A stretch of DNA of 5,266 nucleotides from CAYJAD01 sp964372165. Lineage in GTDB: Bacteria; Desulfobacterota; Desulfovibrionia; Desulfovibrionales; Desulfovibrionaceae. The stretch is taken from the NCBI GenBank assembly GCA_964372165.1, contig CAYJPT010000160.1, positions 1-5,266 on the forward strand, given 5' to 3'. Below are positions 5,241 through 5,266 of this stretch, in pieces; position 1 is the first letter of the stretch, and every line of letters starts with the position of its first letter. The notes beneath the pieces are model-generated. The model worked only from the letters and a program-made list of their open reading frames with translations. It did no database searches and had not been told where the DNA came from. The position numbers and the translations under genes are program-made.

Positions 5241-5266
5241 AAGCCCCCTTCAAGGGGGCTTTTTTT
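5241..5266 (+). terminator. Rho-independent terminator of the livJ-like gene
   Basis: AAGCCCCC (5241-5248) pairs with GGGGGCTT (5254-5261) around TTCAA and runs into seven T (5260-5266) at the window edge. It is a textbook intrinsic terminator about 70 nt after the stop codon. Confidence 0.95.

Overview
This is an AT-rich chromosomal window from what looks like a low-GC member of the Desulfovibrionales (Desulfovibrio-like). I base that on the protein character of the zinc-type bS18, bS6 and the LivJ-type binding protein, recognised by eye without any search, so treat the taxonomy as moderate confidence.

Layout: positions 1-336 hold an upstream non-coding region made of an interspersed repeat (copy 1), a dyad, a strong sigma70-type promoter (TTGACA, 17 nt, TATATA) and a short mRNA leader. 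Next comes the ribosomal protein cluster rpsF (337-645), rpsR (646-909) and rplI (923-1471), all + strand and tightly packed. A 15-bp hairpin (1477-1514) separates it from dnaB (1561-3012), the replicative helicase. Four bases after dnaB is a gene for an XdhC-type Rossmann protein (3017-3637) that lacks several residues usual in that family. A 410-bp non-coding region (3638-4047) follows; it begins with an inverted second copy of the repeat, then holds two further hairpins and a terminator-like hairpin overlapping a candidate promoter. The last gene is a LivJ-type periplasmic amino-acid-binding protein (4048-5169), closed by a textbook Rho-independent terminator at the window's end.

How the genes fit together: the first three encode ribosome parts (bS6 and bS18 form a heterodimer on the small-subunit platform; bL9 is on the large subunit), and their linkage to dnaB is a widespread bacterial arrangement joining translation and replication. 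The XdhC-like gene is translationally close to dnaB but functionally unrelated as far as the sequence shows. The livJ-like gene is a separate transcription unit; its permease and ATPase partners are not in the window.

Most of the window is ordinary housekeeping sequence. I found no new multi-gene system. The most notable unexplained structure is the pair of related repeats, about 85-109 bp in their core, lying in opposite orientation on either side of the rpsF-to-xdhC block, each with an internal hairpin that stays pairable on the same element strand.
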